64,000 bases of DNA. Origin: Peribacillus asahii (GTDB lineage: Bacteria > Bacillota > Bacilli > Bacillales > DSM-1321). Below are positions 1 through 8,545 of the stretch, one piece after another. The stretch covers positions 3,086,001 to 3,150,000 of the forward strand of contig NZ_CP026095.1 in assembly GCF_004006295.1 (NCBI RefSeq), in the 5' to 3' direction. Made by a program: the position numbers and the translations under genes. Under the pieces are notes generated by a model. The model saw only the letters and a program-made list of their open reading frames with translations, was not told the origin of the DNA and did no database searches. Numbering within the stretch: the stretch's first letter is position 1; every line of letters starts with the position of its first letter.

Positions 1-259
1 ATAGTGTACCGAAAATCGTCACTAAGGCAATAAGTAAGGCGTAATATATATTCGCGAAAATAGATTTGCTATCATCTGTTTCACGAGCATGCATAAACAC
101 AACGAGTTGAACAGATGCTTGTATAAATGCTGTCACGATAAAAATCGTCATGCCTATCGTTCTCGACATATTGAAGAAATAAACTAGAAGGGCCGCTGCC
201 GTCAAGACCAGTGACAATATAAAGCCCCATACCTGTTTGGCTGGAAATAATTCTCTCAT
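1..259 (-). CDS. qoxD: Quinol oxidase subunit IV, QoxD (C-terminus cut by window edge)
   Basis: Subunit IV of the cytochrome aa3-type menaquinol oxidase, a small membrane protein that supports assembly of the terminal oxidase. The reading frame starts [13 protein letters not shown], then shows two hydrophobic helices and the FIQASVQLVVFMH stretch typical of QoxD/CyoD proteins. The start ATG overlaps the qoxC stop as ATGA (257-259), so translation is coupled. Eighty-six codons are present; the last helix lies beyond base 1. It is the last visible gene of the qoxABCD operon. Confidence 0.88.
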   Translation of the reverse strand, partial: MRELFPAKQVWGFILSLVLTAAALLVYFFNMSRTIGMTIFIVTAFIQASVQLVVFMHARETDDSKSIFANIYYALLIALVTIFGTL

Positions 260-858
260 ACTCGTGTCATCCCTTCCAAGTAGATAAAGGTAAAAATAAA
301 AATCCAGACAACATCCAGGAAATGCCAGTAAAGAGAGAAAATAAATGATTTATTGGCCGTCTCAGGCGTTAACCCGCGCTTTGCCACCTGGATGATAATA
401 AATAATCCCCAGAAAAATCCTAGTGTAACGTGAGCCCCATGCGTTCCTAATGTTGTAAAGAGCATCGATGTAAAGGCACTAGTTTGCAGGGTAGCTCCTT
501 CGTGATAATAAACAATGAACTCATCAATTTCAAAGCCTAAAAATCCTAGTCCAAGGAGAAGGGTAATGGCAAAGAACGTTAACATAGCCTTCTTGTTTCC
601 AAGTCGCATAGCATGAATGCCGAGTCCAATGACAAAGCTACTTGTTAAGAGCAAGAAAGTTTCCATAAGTACGGGGAAGATTTCAAAAATTTCTACCCCG
701 GTAGGACCGTCACCTGTACGGTCCACTAATGTGAAATAAGATGTAAAAAGTGTTCCAAAGAGCATAATTTCAGCACCAAGAAAAATCCAGAAGCCTAAAA
801 TATTCAAACGATTTTGTTCCGTACTATATTCAAGAGGCTGCGAGTGATCTACTTTCAT
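256..858 (-). CDS. qoxC: Quinol oxidase subunit III, QoxC
   Basis: Membrane subunit III of the aa3-type quinol oxidase (heme-copper oxidase subunit III family). The 200-residue protein has five predicted membrane helices, the usual number for QoxC/CyoC, and family-typical segments such as [17 protein letters not shown] near the N-terminus and [13 protein letters not shown] near the C-terminus. Its start overlaps the end of qoxB by four bases (855-858) and its stop overlaps the qoxD start, which fits a tightly coupled operon. Full length. Confidence 0.94.
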   Translation of the reverse strand: MKVDHSQPLEYSTEQNRLNILGFWIFLGAEIMLFGTLFTSYFTLVDRTGDGPTGVEIFEIFPVLMETFLLLTSSFVIGLGIHAMRLGNKKAMLTFFAITLLLGLGFLGFEIDEFIVYYHEGATLQTSAFTSMLFTTLGTHGAHVTLGFFWGLFIIIQVAKRGLTPETANKSFIFSLYWHFLDVVWIFIFTFIYLEGMTRV

Positions 859-2804
859 TTATGATTACCTCCCATTTTCACTTCTGTTTCTTTAATTTCT
901 TCTACAGAAATATAATGTCCATGATCAATCTCAAATGAACGATGGGCCATACAAACAAAGATACCGATTAACGAAATAACTGCCAGAATCCACATACTGA
1001 ATACTAACGCAAATCCAAACACAAAGAAGATAGCAGACATGATAAACGGTACGCCACTATTATTAGGCATATGAATTTTCTTATAGTCACCTTTGAATAA
1101 TTCATGTCCTTTGTATTTAGCATCCCAAAATGGTTCCCTTGAATCCACTTGCGGAATAATAGCAAAGTTATACTCAGGTACTGGATTATGAGTAGCCCAT
1201 TCAAGAGAACGTGCATCCCATGGATCACCGCCAACATGTCTTGGAGCATGACGAATGCTGTAGTAAATGGTATACACGATTAATACAAAGCTGATGGCCA
1301 TAAAAGCCGCCCCTATAAAGGAAACAAAATTTAATGGTCCATATCCAGTTGCTTCAGAATACGTATACATCCGACGTGCTTGTCCATCTAAACCAGTGAT
1401 ATACATAGGGAAGAAAGCTAAGGAAAAACCAATAGTTTGAAACCAAAACGCCCATTTCCCAATCCTTTCATTTAACATAAAACCAAAAATTTTCGGCCAG
1501 TAGTAAGTGCTGCCAGCAAGCACGGCAAATGCTACACCTGGAATGATGACATTATGGAAGTGAGCTACTAAAAACATTGTATTATGGTATTGATAATCCG
1601 CTGCCGACATCGCAAGCATAACCCCAGTCACTCCACCGATTGTAAAAAGTGGGATGAAAGCGATTGAATAAAGCATAGGCACGGTAAACCTAATTCGTCC
1701 TTTCCACATCGTGAACAACCAGTTAAAAATCTTAATACCGGTTGGAATAGCAATAACCATCGTTGTGATGGAGAAAATACTATTAACATATGCCGTTTGG
1801 CCCATTGTGAAAAAGTGATGAGTCCAAACAAAAAATGAATAGAGAGAGATTACAACCATTGAGATAACCATGGATTTGTAGCCATATATGTTGCGTCGCG
1901 AAAAAGTTGGGATAATCTCACTGAAAATACCGAATGCAGGAAGTATTAGGATATATACTTCAGGATGACCCCAAACCCAGAATAGGTTCGCCCATAACAT
2001 ATCCATACCACCATCAGTCGTTGCGAAAAACTTGGTTTCGAATAGACGATCCATTGTTCCCATAAGCAGCGCTATTGTTAATACAGGGAAGGCAAAAATG
2101 ATAATAATACTTGTAACGAAAGCAGACCATGTAAACATTGGCATTCTCATTAATGTCATACCAGGTGCTCTCATTCTAAGAATAGTCGTGATAAAGTTAA
2201 TCCCTGTCATTAATGTACCTATTCCAGCTATCTGAATAGCAATCATATAATAGTTCGTCCCAACACTCGGGCTAAATTCATTATCTGCAAGCGGAAAATA
2301 GGATGACCACCCTGCATCAGGCGAACCACCAATTACAAAGGAGATGTTAAATAGCATCGCACCCATAAAAAACAACCAAAAACTGATAGCATTTAGACGT
2401 GGAAATGCTACATCTCGAGCTCCAATCTGTAAGGGTACTACAATGTTCATAAAAGCCATAATGTACGGCATGGCCATAAAGATAATCATAATAACCCCAT
2501 GTGCTGAAAAAACTTCATTATAGTGTTGTGAATCTAATAATTTATTATCTGGTACGGCAGTTTGTGTGCGCATCATCAGAGCATCTACCCCACCACGAAA
2601 TAACATCAACAAAGCAGATATTAGATACATAGTACCAATTTTTTTATGATCGACAGTTGTTATCCATTCACTCCACAAGTAGATCCATTTTTTAAAGTAA
2701 GTCAGACCAAAAATAACCAAAAACACTGTCACACCAATGGCTATCATTGATGCATAAATTGCGGGACTAGGATGAGGTACAGCAAATTTAGCGAAATAAC
2801 CCAT
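855..2804 (-). CDS. qoxB: Quinol oxidase subunit I, QoxB
   Basis: Catalytic subunit I of the proton-pumping aa3 quinol oxidase; it holds low-spin heme a and the heme a3-CuB centre and reduces O2 to water. The 649-residue length is that of quinol-oxidase type subunit I. Visible signatures are GHPEVYI (CuB histidine and cross-linked tyrosine), [10 protein letters not shown] (CuB His pair) and [13 protein letters not shown] (heme ligands). The gene lies 50 bases downstream of qoxA and overlaps qoxC by 4 bases. Nothing looks damaged. Confidence 0.96.
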   Translation of the reverse strand: MGYFAKFAVPHPSPAIYASMIAIGVTVFLVIFGLTYFKKWIYLWSEWITTVDHKKIGTMYLISALLMLFRGGVDALMMRTQTAVPDNKLLDSQHYNEVFSAHGVIMIIFMAMPYIMAFMNIVVPLQIGARDVAFPRLNAISFWLFFMGAMLFNISFVIGGSPDAGWSSYFPLADNEFSPSVGTNYYMIAIQIAGIGTLMTGINFITTILRMRAPGMTLMRMPMFTWSAFVTSIIIIFAFPVLTIALLMGTMDRLFETKFFATTDGGMDMLWANLFWVWGHPEVYILILPAFGIFSEIIPTFSRRNIYGYKSMVISMVVISLYSFFVWTHHFFTMGQTAYVNSIFSITTMVIAIPTGIKIFNWLFTMWKGRIRFTVPMLYSIAFIPLFTIGGVTGVMLAMSAADYQYHNTMFLVAHFHNVIIPGVAFAVLAGSTYYWPKIFGFMLNERIGKWAFWFQTIGFSLAFFPMYITGLDGQARRMYTYSEATGYGPLNFVSFIGAAFMAISFVLIVYTIYYSIRHAPRHVGGDPWDARSLEWATHNPVPEYNFAIIPQVDSREPFWDAKYKGHELFKGDYKKIHMPNNSGVPFIMSAIFFVFGFALVFSMWILAVISLIGIFVCMAHRSFEIDHGHYISVEEIKETEVKMGGNHK

Positions 2805-2854
2805 ACTTTTGTGTTTCCTTTCTAAACATATTTTTCTTGCGGTAAGCCAAGAAA

Positions 2855-3772
2855 CTATTCATAATTGTGTGCTGATTCATTACTTGACTCATGATCATGC
2901 TCCATATATTCATCATTTACATCTTCATTAGAATCTTTTGAACCGTGGTGATGTTCAGGAGCTGGTGAAAAGCCTAAATGTGTTCCGGTAAACGTTAATT
3001 GTCCCGTATAACCAGGTTTCAATAATTCATTAAACTTTGCTTCCGTAATAGGCTCTGCTGTGTCTTTAACTTCCTTTACCCAGTCATCAAACTCAGCTTG
3101 TGACATAGCTTCGACATGAAACATATTTTGCGCAAATCCTTTTCCACTAAAGTTTGCATTCCTCCCCATCATTTCACCTTCTTCGTCAGCAGCTAAATGC
3201 AATGTAGTTACCATATCGGCCATGGCATATTTTTGGCCGCCTAGCTGCGGAACCCAGAAAGCCGTGATAGGCCCAAATGAATACAGTTTAAATTCAAGTG
3301 GTCGTTTTGTCGGAATATACAGGTAGTTCACAGTTTCTATCCCATTCTCCGGATAACTAAAATGCCACTTCCAATCAGATGTTGAAGCGTAAATTACTAA
3401 TGGATCTTGCCCTTTGTATTTCTCTGGAGTGGCTTCTACTTTATTGTTGGAAATGATAGTAACTACCGAGAAGAAAATGACAATTAAAATTGGAACCCCA
3501 ACAATAATTGACTCAACAAGGTGATTCCCTTCAATGTAAGGAGGTTCATAATCTTTAGGTAGTTTAGAGTCACGATATTTTACCAACACAAAAACCAAAA
3601 ATGCACAAACAACAATAGTAATAACTGACATTATTGCAATAGATATCCAAATCACATTAGCTTGCGTTTGGGCTTGAGGTCCTTTAGGATCTAGAACCAT
3701 TAGTGGGTCACAGCCAGTCAGTACAGTGACTATGACAAAGAAAATAACTAATAAAGACCATTTTATGTTCAT
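2855..3772 (-). CDS. qoxA: Quinol oxidase subunit II, QoxA
   Basis: Subunit II of the aa3 quinol oxidase, a lipoprotein with two membrane helices and an extracellular cupredoxin-like domain. A lipobox (VTVLTGC) sits near residue 21, helices lie near 38-65 and 85-107, and the C-terminal domain follows. The CuA-binding Cys/His/Met motif of cytochrome c oxidases is absent, which marks it as quinol-dependent. The C-terminus is unusually acidic and His-rich (EHHHG, EHDHE). First gene of the operon, with a GGAGT ribosome site before ATG. Confidence 0.95.
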   Translation of the reverse strand: MNIKWSLLVIFFVIVTVLTGCDPLMVLDPKGPQAQTQANVIWISIAIMSVITIVVCAFLVFVLVKYRDSKLPKDYEPPYIEGNHLVESIIVGVPILIVIFFSVVTIISNNKVEATPEKYKGQDPLVIYASTSDWKWHFSYPENGIETVNYLYIPTKRPLEFKLYSFGPITAFWVPQLGGQKYAMADMVTTLHLAADEEGEMMGRNANFSGKGFAQNMFHVEAMSQAEFDDWVKEVKDTAEPITEAKFNELLKPGYTGQLTFTGTHLGFSPAPEHHHGSKDSNEDVNDEYMEHDHESSNESAHNYE

Positions 3773-3810
3773 ACATGTACTCCTCTCTTGTTTAAGATTT
3801 TATTTCTAAG

Positions 3811-3858
3811 TTATCCTGAAAAAATGAAGTTATCCCAAAAAATGAAGTTATCTGTGTT
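3811..3858. repeat. Short tandem direct repeat upstream of qoxA
   Basis: Three consecutive copies of a unit beginning AAGTTATC, the first two followed by a short linker and an A-run ending ATG, repeat every 18-19 bases about 40-85 bases before the qoxA start. The spacing is close to two helical turns, so it could be a binding array for a regulator of qox, or a simple tandem duplication. No known box was recognised. Confidence 0.5.
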
Positions 3859-3892
3859 TATATTGGAAAATAAGCCAATATCAAAAAAGAAA

Positions 3893-3955
3893 ACAAAAAA
3901 AAGACTGAACCTTTATGCCATCACTATTCGATGACTATTAGGGACAGTCTTTTTC
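3893..3955. terminator. Hairpin with A/T flanks in the qoxA-exporter gap
   Basis: AAAAAGACTG pairs with CAGTCTTTTT across about 30 bases. It looks like an intrinsic terminator, but the flanking genes diverge from this point (qoxA leftward, exporter pseudogene rightward), so it terminates nothing obvious. It may be left from a lost gene. The rest of the 3773-4135 gap holds the direct repeats and no ORF. Confidence 0.45.
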
Positions 3956-4135
3956 ATTTGAGCTACATCTATTTCTTCTATTTCGTATCCATTAAAAACA
4001 CACATTACCAAAAAAGGAAATATTAATCCAAAATTAATAAAAAAATTGATGTTAAGACGTATATTGGAAATGACAATTTATAAAGTCAAGAAGATTTGAA
4101 TTAGACTTTCGTCTGAAACGGAGGATTTGAGCATT

Positions 4136-4885
4136 GTGAAGTTAGACCCACGAGTTATTAAAACAGGAATTGCTGTTACACTCGCTTTATATATTTGTTC
4201 TTTATTTAATCTTGAATCAGCGGTGTTTGCTGGAATAGCTGCTATTTTTACTATCCAACCGTCGATTTACCGAACATGGAAACATATCTAGAATCAAGTA
4301 CAAACTAATACCTTAGGTGCCATTATTGCATTAATCGCTTTGCACTTTCTCGGAAATGATCTGTTTGCCATGGGTCTTGTTATGATTATTGTCATTTTAA
4401 TAAGTTTAAAATTAAAAATGGAGGAGACCAATTCACTTACATTAGTTACCGTACTCGCAATTATGAGTGCACACGGAAATGAGGATTTAATCTATGCTCT
4501 GTATCGCTTTGGAATTATTTTAATTGGTATAACGTCCGCCCTATTAGTGAATATTTTCATTCTCCCATCGAATTACAAGAAACATTATATAGAGAAAGTT
4601 CATACTGTTTTTCAAAATATGTCGCTTCTCATGCGAACGGCTATTTCTAATGAGATGATAGAAAAGTCATTTCAGGATCAACCAAAACAATTAGAAAGCG
4701 ATATTTTAAGATTAGAAGAACAATACAAGCTATTTGATGAAGAACGTGAAATAAGAAAGCATATATTCCTACGGAATTCAGATGTAACCGAATACGTTTT
4801 TTGGTATTTGATTTGTCTTTACAAAAAATATAAAAAGGAGAACCTAGATAAAATGAGGAAAAAGAGAATGCTTGGGATTAAATAG
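4136..4885 (+). pseudogene. Aromatic acid exporter (ArAE_1/FUSC-like) pseudogene with in-frame TAG
   Basis: The frame from GTG at 4136 (GGAGG at 4120-4124) encodes a protein like the small aromatic-acid/FUSC-type exporters of Bacillus: KTGIAVTLALYICSLF, FAGIAAIFTIQPSIYRTW, later ALYRFGIILIGITSALLVN. A TAG at 4289-4291 (codon 52) interrupts it where the family would be expected to have a coding residue, possibly Trp. After the stop the same frame continues for about 197 codons to 4885, and the C-terminus looks shorter than the family's usual 300-plus residues. Translation could restart at ATG 4340 or upstream, but the first helices would be lost. Most likely a recent nonsense pseudogene. Confidence 0.75.
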
Positions 4886-4924
4886 TTGAGGAAAAACATA
4901 GATAACTAGAAGGTAAATGGATGT

Positions 4925-4970
4925 AAAAGCAGTGGATTTCACAATTCGAAATTACACTGCTTTTATCTTT
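4925..4970 (+). terminator. Intrinsic terminator after exporter pseudogene
   Basis: AAAAGCAGTG (4925-4934) pairs with CACTGCTTTT (4955-4964), followed by a T-rich tail. It can also serve the minus-strand ferredoxin pair ending at 5004. Confidence 0.75.
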
Positions 4971-5003
4971 ATCCTTTTCATCTTCATCAATCTCTTATTA
5001 AAA

Positions 5004-5201
5004 CTAAATACCTAGTCTGACAAATTCCTCCTCAAGAGTGCTCAACCATTCGTCCATAGTAATACCTTCAGGATTCTGAGAAGTTGGCTTTTGGTGCCAG
5101 TCTGCATCAGGGAAGAATCCCTGACGAATGTTCCATTTTAATTGAACTAAATCTTCAAGATCTAAATCATGTAAATCTTTGAACCAAATTTGTTTATCCA
5201 T
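5004..5201 (-). CDS. Small 65-residue protein paired with a Rieske ferredoxin
   Basis: Unknown function. The ATG at 5201 is chosen because a strong GGTGGAGG ribosome site lies just upstream; an upstream GTG in frame falls inside that site. The product starts MDKQIWFKDLHDLDLEDL, is acidic, has no membrane segment or cysteine motif, and carries two Trp-rich stretches (DWHQKP, MDEWLSTLEEEF). It follows the ferredoxin by only 24 bases, so the two are probably co-transcribed and functionally linked. It could be an accessory or docking subunit of an oxygenase whose catalytic genes are not in this window. Confidence 0.65.
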   Translation of the reverse strand: MDKQIWFKDLHDLDLEDLVQLKWNIRQGFFPDADWHQKPTSQNPEGITMDEWLSTLEEEFVRLGI

Positions 5202-5225
5202 CGTTACGATTACCTCCACCTAGTT

Positions 5226-5534
5226 TTATATATTAATCCACACTTCGTCATCTCGAATATCAACAGGGTAAGTCTCTAAAGCTGTATAACATGGACCAGC
5301 CAATGGCTCCCCTGTTTTGATATCAAATTTTCCGCCATGCCTTGGACAATTCACTGCACTTCCATCTACTGAACCATCTGTTAAATACTGTTTTCTATGC
5401 GTACAAAGATTAGAAGTAACAAAATGACCTTCCTCTATCTTAAATAGAACTAGACTTTGTTCGCTTACATTAATCTCCTTCATGTCGCCAACCTGTTTAA
5501 CATCATCCGTATTAGCTACTTTTATCCAAGCCAT
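5226..5534 (-). CDS. Rieske-type [2Fe-2S] ferredoxin
   Basis: A soluble single-domain Rieske protein of 102 residues, like the ferredoxin components of ring-hydroxylating or other multicomponent oxygenases. The cluster ligands are visible as CTH (C44, H46) and CPRH (C63, H66), followed by the GGKFD motif. No signal peptide or membrane anchor, so it is a cytoplasmic electron carrier. No oxygenase or reductase gene is adjacent, and a TnpB insertion sequence lies about 200 bases upstream, so this may be a surviving piece of a larger cluster. The specific redox partner cannot be assigned. Confidence 0.85.
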   Translation of the reverse strand: MAWIKVANTDDVKQVGDMKEINVSEQSLVLFKIEEGHFVTSNLCTHRKQYLTDGSVDGSAVNCPRHGGKFDIKTGEPLAGPCYTALETYPVDIRDDEVWINI

Positions 5535-5926
5535 TATCCACCTCTTAATTGGTTCTGTTCTTCCAAAACAATTGGTTATTACAGTATTAAAAAAGTTTTA
5601 AATACATTAAATCCTTTGTTCCCAACTTTAATCGTTCCCTTTACAAAACACCTATTCTGCTCTTTAATATTCCATTTAAAACAATAAATACTCGCAAATT
5701 TTGCAACTATCCATAAAAGAAATTACTCAGAACTCGTTGCCCATTTACAGATTTCCCGAACGAGAAAGCCCACTTCTTTAGAGGTGGGATGATAGAGAGG
5801 TCGAACCAGGCGTGTCTCGTGACACGTTAATGGTTCGATTTTTTCGTGTTGTGGGTGTATTTCTTGTAATAAGAACTGGTGTTCTTGTAAAATGGTTGTA
5901 TAGAAAACAAGAGAGGAGGAAAAAAC

Positions 5927-7174
5927 ATGTTTGTCACACATTCATTTCGTATTCCCTATGAGCAATATCTATATGAAGAATTAAGAATGATGCAGAGAGA
6001 AGCAGCTTCTGTATGGAATGATATCGTTCGAGAAGCGACTTCTTATTATGTTTCTCGTAAAAAGTGGTTAAGTAAAACAGAGATTCAATCTGTTCGAAAA
6101 ACGGATAAAAAAGCGAAGTATCCGTGGAGAAGAAAATACTATTATTGCATCCCATTAAAAAAAGCATCGATGGATATAACCAAAGATACCATCTCGATAA
6201 AAAAGGCATCCTACGGATTTTCACTTCCTGAATTGTTGACTAAAAAGAAAAAGAAGAATTGGAACGAAAAATTCCCAAAGAAAAATGAGGCTATTCTTCT
6301 TCCTAATCTTTCGGAGGAACCGTTAGACGAATGTAACTACGCAGAAATTGTATGGAGAGACGGTGCCTATTGGTTTTGTTATACTGTGCAAGTCCCTGAA
6401 AGGGATCTATCATCGTTTGATAAAAAAGTGGCTGGTGCTGATTTAGGAGAAATTCATGCCGTGGCAGTCGCGACAGAAAACAAGGCTCTTCTTGTTTCAG
6501 GACGAGCCATGCGTAGTATCTCTCAATTCCGAGCGAAAGTATTGGCGGAGTTAAGTAAAAAGATGTCTCGTTGTAAAAAAGGCTCTAATCAATGGAAAAA
6601 GTATAAACAAGCCAAACACCGCATTCGTCAAACTAGTAAAAATCAACTCAAAGAGTTGGAACATAAAACTACAAAAGAAGTCGTTTCTTTTTTAGTCGAA
6701 GAACAAGTTACACATTTCGTGATAGGCAATGTATCAGGCATTGAAAAATGGACAAAGAAGAACGAGAAAAAGAAACAAAAAACGAGTAAAGTCAGAAGGC
6801 AACAACTGTCGTTGTGGAACCAAGGGAAAATGAAACAAAAACTCACCTATAAAGCTGCATGGATGGGGATAAAAGTAGAGGAAACAGAAGAAAGCTACAC
6901 CTCTCAAGATTGTCCGTTTTGTAACGGACGACATCAAGCGAAAGGAAGACACTTTATTTGTTCTGTTCATAAAACAGAAATCCATCGTGATGTAAACGGA
7001 GCACAAAATATTGCCCGTAAAAAACATACGATGGCAGTCCAATCTCTTTATTCGGTCCTATTCAAACAACCGATTTGGTACAAACGCTTTTTGTCTGAAG
7101 AAATCAGACAAAAAACGAAACATCCAAAGGATAAACCGAAGAAAGAACCAAGTATCGCCAGTCGAATGGCGTAG
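5927..7174 (+). CDS. tnpB: TnpB family RNA-guided nuclease
   Basis: A 415-residue TnpB. The RuvC-I aspartate is seen in GADLGEIHAVAV (D172), the RuvC-III aspartate in HRDVNGAQNI (D355), and a zinc-finger-like CPFC...C..H lies at C329, C332, C345 and H348. At the usual RuvC-II position, where most members have Val-Ile-Glu-Asp, this protein reads VIGNVSG (around 265-271), so the canonical glutamate is missing. This could be the rearranged RuvC-II class of TnpB, with Glu elsewhere, or an inactive enzyme. Start chosen by AGAGGAGG eight bases upstream. The N-terminus is Lys-rich, as expected for RNA binding. It lies within clear IS ends. Confidence 0.9.
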   Translation: MFVTHSFRIPYEQYLYEELRMMQREAASVWNDIVREATSYYVSRKKWLSKTEIQSVRKTDKKAKYPWRRKYYYCIPLKKASMDITKDTISIKKASYGFSLPELLTKKKKKNWNEKFPKKNEAILLPNLSEEPLDECNYAEIVWRDGAYWFCYTVQVPERDLSSFDKKVAGADLGEIHAVAVATENKALLVSGRAMRSISQFRAKVLAELSKKMSRCKKGSNQWKKYKQAKHRIRQTSKNQLKELEHKTTKEVVSFLVEEQVTHFVIGNVSGIEKWTKKNEKKKQKTSKVRRQQLSLWNQGKMKQKLTYKAAWMGIKVEETEESYTSQDCPFCNGRHQAKGRHFICSVHKTEIHRDVNGAQNIARKKHTMAVQSLYSVLFKQPIWYKRFLSEEIRQKTKHPKDKPKKEPSIASRMA

Positions 7175-7318
7175 TGGCACCGACCTTGCCCTTTTGAAAG
7201 ACTGTTTTTCTCTCAAAAGTTGCTCGCCCAAGTTTCACCCCTGCACCTTCCTGTGGAAGTTTGCAAGTGGAATGTTTGCGAGAAAGAACCCCACTGTCTT
7301 CAGCCGTGGGAGTGGTCA
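7175..7318 (+). ncRNA. Putative omegaRNA scaffold (right-end guide RNA) of the TnpB element
   Basis: In IS605-type systems the region from the 3' end of tnpB to the right end is transcribed as the guide scaffold, with the guide copied from the flank just after the right end. Here the tnpB stop is followed by a structured stretch (paired CTTTTGAAAG/CTCAAAAG segments, then the 7290-7310 hairpin). If so, the guide would begin near 7319. This is inferred from known systems; the boundaries are approximate. Confidence 0.4.
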
Positions 7319-7384
7319 GGAAGTAATTGTATGGTTTTGGATAATTAACAGATGCGGATTCATATAAAATTATCTAAATCAAAA

Positions 7385-7435
7385 AGAAGAGAATCGCTAT
7401 TCCCTAATATTAGGAATAGATTCTCTTCTCTTTAT
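7385..7435 (-). terminator. Strong intrinsic terminator at end of the decayed BKACE operon
   Basis: AGAAGAGAATC (7385-7395) pairs perfectly with GATTCTCTTCT (7419-7429), with an inner CTATTCC/GGAATAG arm and T-runs on both sides. It lies just beyond the thiolase fragment, so it was probably the terminator of the minus-strand operon, and could equally stop transcription leaving tnpB. Confidence 0.75.
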
Positions 7436-7458
7436 AACAATTCTCTTATCCTCCAAAA

Positions 7459-7533
7459 TCAAATTGACGATAGTGCTACTCCAAACTTACGAAATGGAGT
7501 TCGTGCACCATCTAAAATAACTGTTCTTATCAT
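7459..7533 (-). pseudogene. Acetyl-CoA acetyltransferase (thiolase) N-terminal remnant
   Basis: From ATG at 7533 the minus strand reads MIRTVILDGARTPFRKFG and stops after 24 codons. This matches the highly conserved beginning of type II thiolases, where TPFGKFGG is usual. A GGAAGAG ribosome site remains upstream. The other ~370 residues are missing, and the terminator hairpin follows within 25 bases. The fragment shows that the operon upstream once ended in a thiolase gene, which makes sense for acetoacetyl-CoA cleavage. Confidence 0.72.
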
Positions 7534-7592
7534 AATATAATCTCTTCCAGTTGCTCTTAGTTTACAACTATCAGTTCAGAAGAACCTAAAAA

Positions 7593-7691
7593 TTACACTT
7601 CCGTTTTTTCTCGTACTTTCTCAACAGTTACATTCCCCTGTATTTCAACGAGCATCATTCCGCTCTAGGTAAAGGCGAAAACCTCATGATC
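7593..7691 (-). pseudogene. CoA-transferase subunit B C-terminal remnant
   Basis: The minus strand reads DHEVFAFT, a TAG stop (7665-7667), then SGMMLVEIQGNVTVEKVREK and a few more residues to TAA. This resembles the C-terminal end of 3-oxoacid CoA-transferase subunit B (usually like DLAVF...GMTLVE...VTVEEVKEKTEA). Further upstream the similarity dissolves into other frames. It sits directly before the thiolase remnant, in the order expected for an acetoacetate-activation module. Confidence 0.6.
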
Positions 7692-7956
7692 TTTTTATTG
7701 ACTTCCTTACATAAAATAGCTGTTAAACGTTTTACAAAATTTACAGACTATTCCTGCGTCATTCCACTCTCTTCAATTAAAGCTATTTAAACTTAATGAG
7801 AACTTGAGATTCTATTTATTATTTTAAAAAGAATGTCCACAAATTAATGCTAGACATCCCTTCCCTTTGTTTATCTTATAAAAATGTAATCATAAAAGAA
7901 ATGATACGATCTGAAAATACCTTTACCTTGCTTCTAACATGGCTTCAACGTATGCT

Positions 7957-8379
7957 TTAACCCTGCACTATCTCAGCATTTTCAGGCATCATTTTTTCTC
8001 GTACTTCATTTGGAATTGGACAAGCCTTTGGCTTTTCTTTAAACGATGTCCAAGCGCGAACTTCATACCCTTCCGCGACGATTTTTTCCTCTTTAAAAAA
8101 CGTATGGCTTATTTTGAACACTTTTTGGTGCAATTCCACGACTTTACTGTGAACGGTCACATTATCTTCAAACAATAACGGACTCTTAAACTGGCAATTT
8201 GCTTCAAGCAGCGGGACACTGACTTGCTGTTCAGCGTATAAGGTAGAAGTTCGATAACCGATAGCGGCTAAAAACTCATGCGTGGCTTCATCCATCCATT
8301 TGTAAAAATTAGGATAAAACACAATTCCCGCAGCATCCGTATCTCCCCACCTTACTCTAAATGAATACTCTACGACCAT
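7957..8379 (-). CDS. Acyl-CoA thioesterase, hot-dog fold (4-hydroxybenzoyl-CoA thioesterase/YbgC-like)
   Basis: A 140-residue hot-dog thioesterase that hydrolyses an acyl-CoA to acid and CoA. The family motif RWGDTDAAGIVFYPNF near residues 9-24 contains the active-site Asp of the YbgC/4HBT group, followed by the long hot-dog helix (KWMDEATHEFL). It is the fourth gene of the BKACE operon, 166 bases after the MFS gene. A thioesterase is what a BKACE pathway needs to release the acid from the acyl-CoA product. After the TAA the next frame encodes about a dozen more family-like residues, so a small C-terminal frameshift is possible. Confidence 0.85.
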   Translation of the reverse strand: MVVEYSFRVRWGDTDAAGIVFYPNFYKWMDEATHEFLAAIGYRTSTLYAEQQVSVPLLEANCQFKSPLLFEDNVTVHSKVVELHQKVFKISHTFFKEEKIVAEGYEVRAWTSFKEKPKACPIPNEVREKMMPENAEIVQG

Positions 8380-8545
8380 TCTTCAACATCTCCTCTATAC
8401 TTTAAGTCATCATCTCTACTGTAAAAATTCCTCTATTTAAGATTTGGTAATATTCTTACATTTTAAATGTCTATCAATTCTCTAGCTTCATTTCGCGTTG
8501 CCGCTTCTCAATCTAGTGTTTTAGTTAATTCTACATAACTATTAT

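Larger units (their letters stand above)
5744..7318 (+). mobile_element. TnpB-only IS200/IS605-type insertion sequence
   Basis: The element carries one ORF (tnpB) and has no tnpA, like IS1341-type members. Subterminal hairpins resembling IS605 ends flank it: left CCCACTTC/GAGGTGGG (5769-5788) and right CCCAC/GTGGG (7290-7310) followed by AGTGGTCA. A second small hairpin CGTGTC/GACACG lies at 5811-5826. Exact cleavage points cannot be fixed; a TTTAC at 5744-5748 is one candidate target motif on the left. Without tnpA it would need transposase supplied in trans. Confidence 0.72.

Noticed and set aside
5723..5941. 72-codon minus-strand ORF at the left end of the TnpB element
   Set aside because: It spans the IS end hairpin and the tnpB start, has no family features and no ribosome site; a TnpA was looked for here and not found.
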